A DNA stretch of 51,894 nt. Origin: Clostridiales bacterium (GTDB lineage: Bacteria; Bacillota; Clostridia; Oscillospirales; Oscillospiraceae). Below are positions 49,324-51,894 of the stretch, in pieces. The translations under genes were made by a program, and so were the position numbers. Location: positions 1-51,894 of the forward strand of contig JAJPWY010000044.1 of assembly GCA_021205725.1 (NCBI GenBank), given 5' to 3'. The first letter of the stretch is position 1. Every line of letters starts with the position of its first letter. A model generated the notes under the pieces. The model did not search any database. It worked only from the letters and a program-made list of their open reading frames with translations, and was not told where the DNA came from.

Positions 49324-50850
49324 ATGAACAGATATCTGGGGATCGAATTTGGCTCCACCCGCATCAAGGCAGTGGCCATCGACGAAGCCTTCCAGCCGGT
49401 GCAGTCCGGCGACTACACCTGGGCCAGCCGCTATGAAAACGGCGTCTGGACCTACTCCCTGGAGGAGGTCTGGGCCGGGCTGAAAACCGCTCTGCGCAAT
49501 CTGGGCGGGGTAGAGGGGCTGTCTGCCATGGGCGTCTCCGCCATGATGCACGGCTATCTGGCCTTTGACAAGGACTGGAACCTGCTGGTGCCCTTCCGCA
49601 CCTGGCAGAACACCATCACCGGCCCGGCGGCGGCGGAGCTGACCGAGCGGTTCCGGTTCAACATCCCCCAGCGGTGGAGCATCGCCCATCTGTATCAGGC
49701 GATTTTGAACGATGAGCCCCATGTGAAGGACATCGCCCACATCACCACCCTGGCGGGCTACGTCCACCATGCCCTGACCGGGGTGAACGCCCTGGGCATC
49801 GGGGAGGCCTCCGGCATGTTCCCCATCGACAGCGCCGCCCTGGACTATGACCAGGCCATGCTGGACAGCTTTGACGACCTGATTGCGGGCAAGGGCTATC
49901 CCTGGTGCATCCGGGACATTCTGCCCCGTGTGCTGCTGGCCGGGGAGGACGCAGGCACGCTGACCGAGGCAGGCTCCGCCCTGCTGGACGGCCTACTGCC
50001 CGTCGGCATCCCCGTAGCCCCGCCGGAGGGGGACGCAGGCACCGGTATGGCCGCCACCAACTCCGTGGCCCCTCGCACCGGTAACGTCTCCGCCGGAACC
50101 TCCATCTTCTCCATGGTGGTGCTGGAAAAGCCGCTGAGCCGGGTCTACCCGGAGTTGGATCTGGTGACCACCCCCACCGGCAGCCCGGTGGCCATGGTGC
50201 ACTGCAATAACTGCACCAGCGATATGAATGCCTGGGTGAGCGTGTTGAAGGATACGGTAGAGCTGTTCGGCGGCAGCGTCTCCACCGGGGAGCTGTACAC
50301 GAAGCTGTACGAAAAGAGTCTGGAGGGCGACCCGGACTGCGGCGGCGTGCTGGTCTACAACTACCTGGCAGGAGAGGGCGTCACCCATCTGGACGAGGGC
50401 CGTCCCATGGTGGTGCGCCGCCCGGACAGCCGTTTCACCCTGGCGAACCTCCTCCGGGCCCAGCTCTACTCCACCATGTCCACCCTGAAGATCGGTATGG
50501 ATCTGCTGGCCCAGGAGCATGTGTCCATCGACCGGCTCACCGGTCACGGCGGCCTGTTCAAGACACCGGTGGTGGGACAGAAATACATGGCGGCAGCCTG
50601 TAACGCCCCCGTTACCTGCATGGAGACAGCAGGAGAGGGCGGCCCCTACGGTATGGCGCTGCTGGCTGCCTATATGTCAGACAAGGCCGAAGGGGAACGC
50701 CTGGAGGACTTTCTCGCCTGTCGGGTCTTTGCCGGAGTGACCGGCACCACCCTCCAGCCCCAGGCGGAGGATGTGGACGGTTTCAATCGCTTCCTGGCCC
50801 GGTATAAGGCCGGCCTGACCGTGGAGCGGACAGCGGCAGAGACGCTGTGA
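49324..50850 (+). CDS. FGGY-family carbohydrate kinase
   Basis: A 508-residue two-domain ASKHA kinase. The phosphate 1 loop reads [15 protein letters not shown] (6-20), where most FGGY kinases have GIDxGT, so Asp is replaced by Glu and Thr by Ser. The catalytic base region SAMMHGY (72-78) is followed by FRTWQNTIT. The adenosine-binding end shows [22 protein letters not shown] (about 400-421) and [15 protein letters not shown]. Members of this subgroup are often called xylulokinase-like or just ATPase. No isomerase, epimerase or sugar transporter is adjacent to name the substrate. ATG 49324 has AGGAGG upstream. Confidence 0.9.
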   Translation: MNRYLGIEFGSTRIKAVAIDEAFQPVQSGDYTWASRYENGVWTYSLEEVWAGLKTALRNLGGVEGLSAMGVSAMMHGYLAFDKDWNLLVPFRTWQNTITGPAAAELTERFRFNIPQRWSIAHLYQAILNDEPHVKDIAHITTLAGYVHHALTGVNALGIGEASGMFPIDSAALDYDQAMLDSFDDLIAGKGYPWCIRDILPRVLLAGEDAGTLTEAGSALLDGLLPVGIPVAPPEGDAGTGMAATNSVAPRTGNVSAGTSIFSMVVLEKPLSRVYPELDLVTTPTGSPVAMVHCNNCTSDMNAWVSVLKDTVELFGGSVSTGELYTKLYEKSLEGDPDCGGVLVYNYLAGEGVTHLDEGRPMVVRRPDSRFTLANLLRAQLYSTMSTLKIGMDLLAQEHVSIDRLTGHGGLFKTPVVGQKYMAAACNAPVTCMETAGEGGPYGMALLAAYMSDKAEGERLEDFLACRVFAGVTGTTLQPQAEDVDGFNRFLARYKAGLTVERTAAETL

Positions 50851-50894
50851 CCGTCGAAAACCATAGGGAAAAGGGATGTTGAAAAACACCCCCA

Positions 50895-50940
50895 TAAAAA
50901 GGGGAGCGTTGCAGCTTTTGGTTCTGCAACGCTCCCCTTT
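50895..50940 (-). terminator. Bidirectional terminator, second member of the repeated hairpin
   Basis: Arms GGGGAGCGTTGCAG and CTGCAACGCTCCCC (50901-50937) with a 9-base loop. On the minus strand the loop reads AACCAAAAG, identical to the rplT terminator, and the stem is followed by TTTTTATGG, so it ends the surface-protein gene. On the plus strand it ends the FGGY kinase gene with CCCTTT. Confidence 0.9.
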
Positions 50941-50949
50941 GGTCACGCC

Positions 50950-51033
50950 CTCCCTTGGCTCCCTCTCCGAGGCAGGGAGCGAAGCGGAAGTGCCGCTTGA
51001 CGGCGGAGCTGTCAGCGAAGCTGACTGAGGGAG
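50950..51033. repeat. Cloverleaf-like palindromic element
   Basis: Outer arms CTCCCT (50950-50955) and AGGGAG (51028-51033) enclose three hairpins: GCTCCCT/AGGGAGC, AGCGG-AAGTG-CCGCT and GTCAGC-GAA-GCTGAC. It resembles the intergenic palindromes that are scattered in genomes of gut Oscillospiraceae. It is not coding. Confidence 0.6.
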
Positions 51034-51081
51034 TGCAGCAGGCAACTCCGTCCTGCTAAAATCTCCGGCGAATCCGCCCCC

Positions 51082-51894
51082 TCACTCGCTCAGCACCGTC
51101 CCGTCCGCCAGGGTGATGGTGTAGCCGTTAAAGTTGATGGTGCCGTTGTTGGTCAGGCTGGTGACGGTGCAGTCCCCGGTGAGGGTCCAGGTGCAGCCAG
51201 CCTCCACGGTGATGACGGCGTTATTGTCCACGGCGTCGCCGCCCTCGGCGTTCTCCACGATGTTGACCGTGCCGGTAAAGTCGGAGCCGCCCGTCAGGGT
51301 CATCTCCAGGGTGGAGACGGTGTCCACCACGATGGCCCCCTCCAACGTCTGGCCGTCGGCGGTGAACTCCACCTGGGCCCCGTTGGAGCCTGCGCTGCCC
51401 CAGCCGTGGCTGGCGCTGTTGCCGGTGATCGTCATCAGGTTGCCGTCTGTCTCATTGTTCACGATGGTCACACCGGCGAGGGTCAGGACGCAATGGGTAT
51501 TGGTGACATAGAACACGTCCCCGTTGTTGCTGGTCAGGGTGCCCCCGGTCATGGAGAAGGTGGAGGTCCCCACCTCGGCGTCGCCGGACATGGACTGATA
51601 AATCATGACGGAGTGGACGTTCTCATCCGAGCTGGTGCCCTGAGTGTCGCTCATGTTGCCGTACACGTCGCAGTCGGTGAGGGCGATGGAGTTCTCCCCT
51701 TCGATGACCAGGGCCTCGGAGTTGTTGGCGGTCAGGGTGGCGTTGCTCACCGTGATATCCGCCGTGGAGTAGACCGCCGGGGAGTTGTAGCCGTTGGTGG
51801 TGTAGGTGCCGCCGTCCACGTTCACCGTGCCGCCGCCCCGGTCGGAGCGGATGGCGGCGGAGGAGCTGCCGGAGGTCTCCACCGTCAGGTTGGA
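51082..51894 (-). CDS. Beta-helix-like secreted protein, C-terminal part (5' end outside window)
   Basis: The last 270 residues of a protein that enters from the right edge; the start is outside. The sequence is a run of short Thr/Asn/Gly-rich strands (VNVDGGTYTTNGYNSPAVYSTADITVSNATLTANNSEALVIEG...; FSMTGGTLTSNNGDVFYVTNTHCVLTLAGVTIVNNETDG) of the kind that forms right-handed parallel beta-helices in adhesins and polysaccharide-binding surface proteins. It ends LADGTVLSE without sorting signal or membrane anchor, so attachment must lie upstream. Its terminator is at 50895-50940. No catalytic residues of a polysaccharide lyase can be identified. Confidence 0.8.
   Translation of the reverse strand, partial: SNLTVETSGSSSAAIRSDRGGGTVNVDGGTYTTNGYNSPAVYSTADITVSNATLTANNSEALVIEGENSIALTDCDVYGNMSDTQGTSSDENVHSVMIYQSMSGDAEVGTSTFSMTGGTLTSNNGDVFYVTNTHCVLTLAGVTIVNNETDGNLMTITGNSASHGWGSAGSNGAQVEFTADGQTLEGAIVVDTVSTLEMTLTGGSDFTGTVNIVENAEGGDAVDNNAVITVEAGCTWTLTGDCTVTSLTNNGTINFNGYTITLADGTVLSE

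Noticed and set aside
47908-49770. A 620-codon minus-strand frame opposite the GT-C-like and FGGY genes
   Set aside because: It spans two genes on the other strand and contains no recognisable domain.

Overview
The window looks like the chromosome of a GC-rich member of the class Clostridia, most likely in the Oscillospiraceae (Flavonifractor/Lawsonibacter-like). This is inferred from the gene content, the roughly 60-65% GC coding sequence and the many classical sigma-A promoters (TTGACA-like, 16-17 bp, TATAAT-like) with strong GGAGG ribosome sites. No 16S gene or database search was available. The window holds 45 protein genes (two cut by the window edges), tRNA-Gly(CCC), tRNA-Pro(TGG), the RNase P RNA gene rnpB and a ribosomal-protein leader in front of infC. 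Most of it is core chromosome and not a mobile island.

Layout. 1-4320 (-): a very large protein related to DUF4011-type superfamily-1 helicases, with damaged Walker motifs, running off the left edge. 4494-8845 (-): a cytidylate-kinase-like protein, then a pyrE-radC-uvrB operon. 9022-12626: VanZ-like protein (+), tRNA-Gly and coaX (-), and an OmpR-type two-component system (+). 12627-14294: an AT-rich pocket with one lipoprotein gene that is compositionally foreign. 14500-21407 (-): PFL/ACT pair, DUF2812 membrane protein, pcrA and prfB. 21600-27821: DUF975 protein, tyrA and tRNA-Pro (+), fabF-plsC (-), then the infC-rpmI-rplT operon (+) with a leader attenuator and an AUU start. 27875-31697: an ECF sigma operon (-) under an ECF-type promoter, a divergent DUF2325 gene, metF (-) and rnpB (-). 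31888-36819 (+): a tightly overlapping four-gene ABC system (ATPase, permease, GldG-like, DUF4340). 36873-37083: a nested palindromic element. 37218-39755 (+): a small conserved protein, a NifS-like enzyme and an unrecognised 337-residue protein. 39821-42898 (-): nadE with two half-size chromate-transporter genes. 43102-50850 (+): an MacB/FtsX-type ABC pair whose permease carries about 490 residues of extracellular heptad repeats, a GT-C-like membrane protein and an FGGY kinase. 51082-51894 (-): the C-terminal part of a beta-helix-like surface protein.

No CRISPR, prophage, transposase or toxin-antitoxin system is visible. The least explained items are the degenerate giant helicase, the ECF sigma operon with overlapping membrane/zinc-ribbon genes, the GldA/F/G-DUF4340 operon with an 11-bp-phased direct repeat in its promoter, the heptad-repeat permease, and two kinds of intergenic palindromes, one of which occurs twice with an identical loop.
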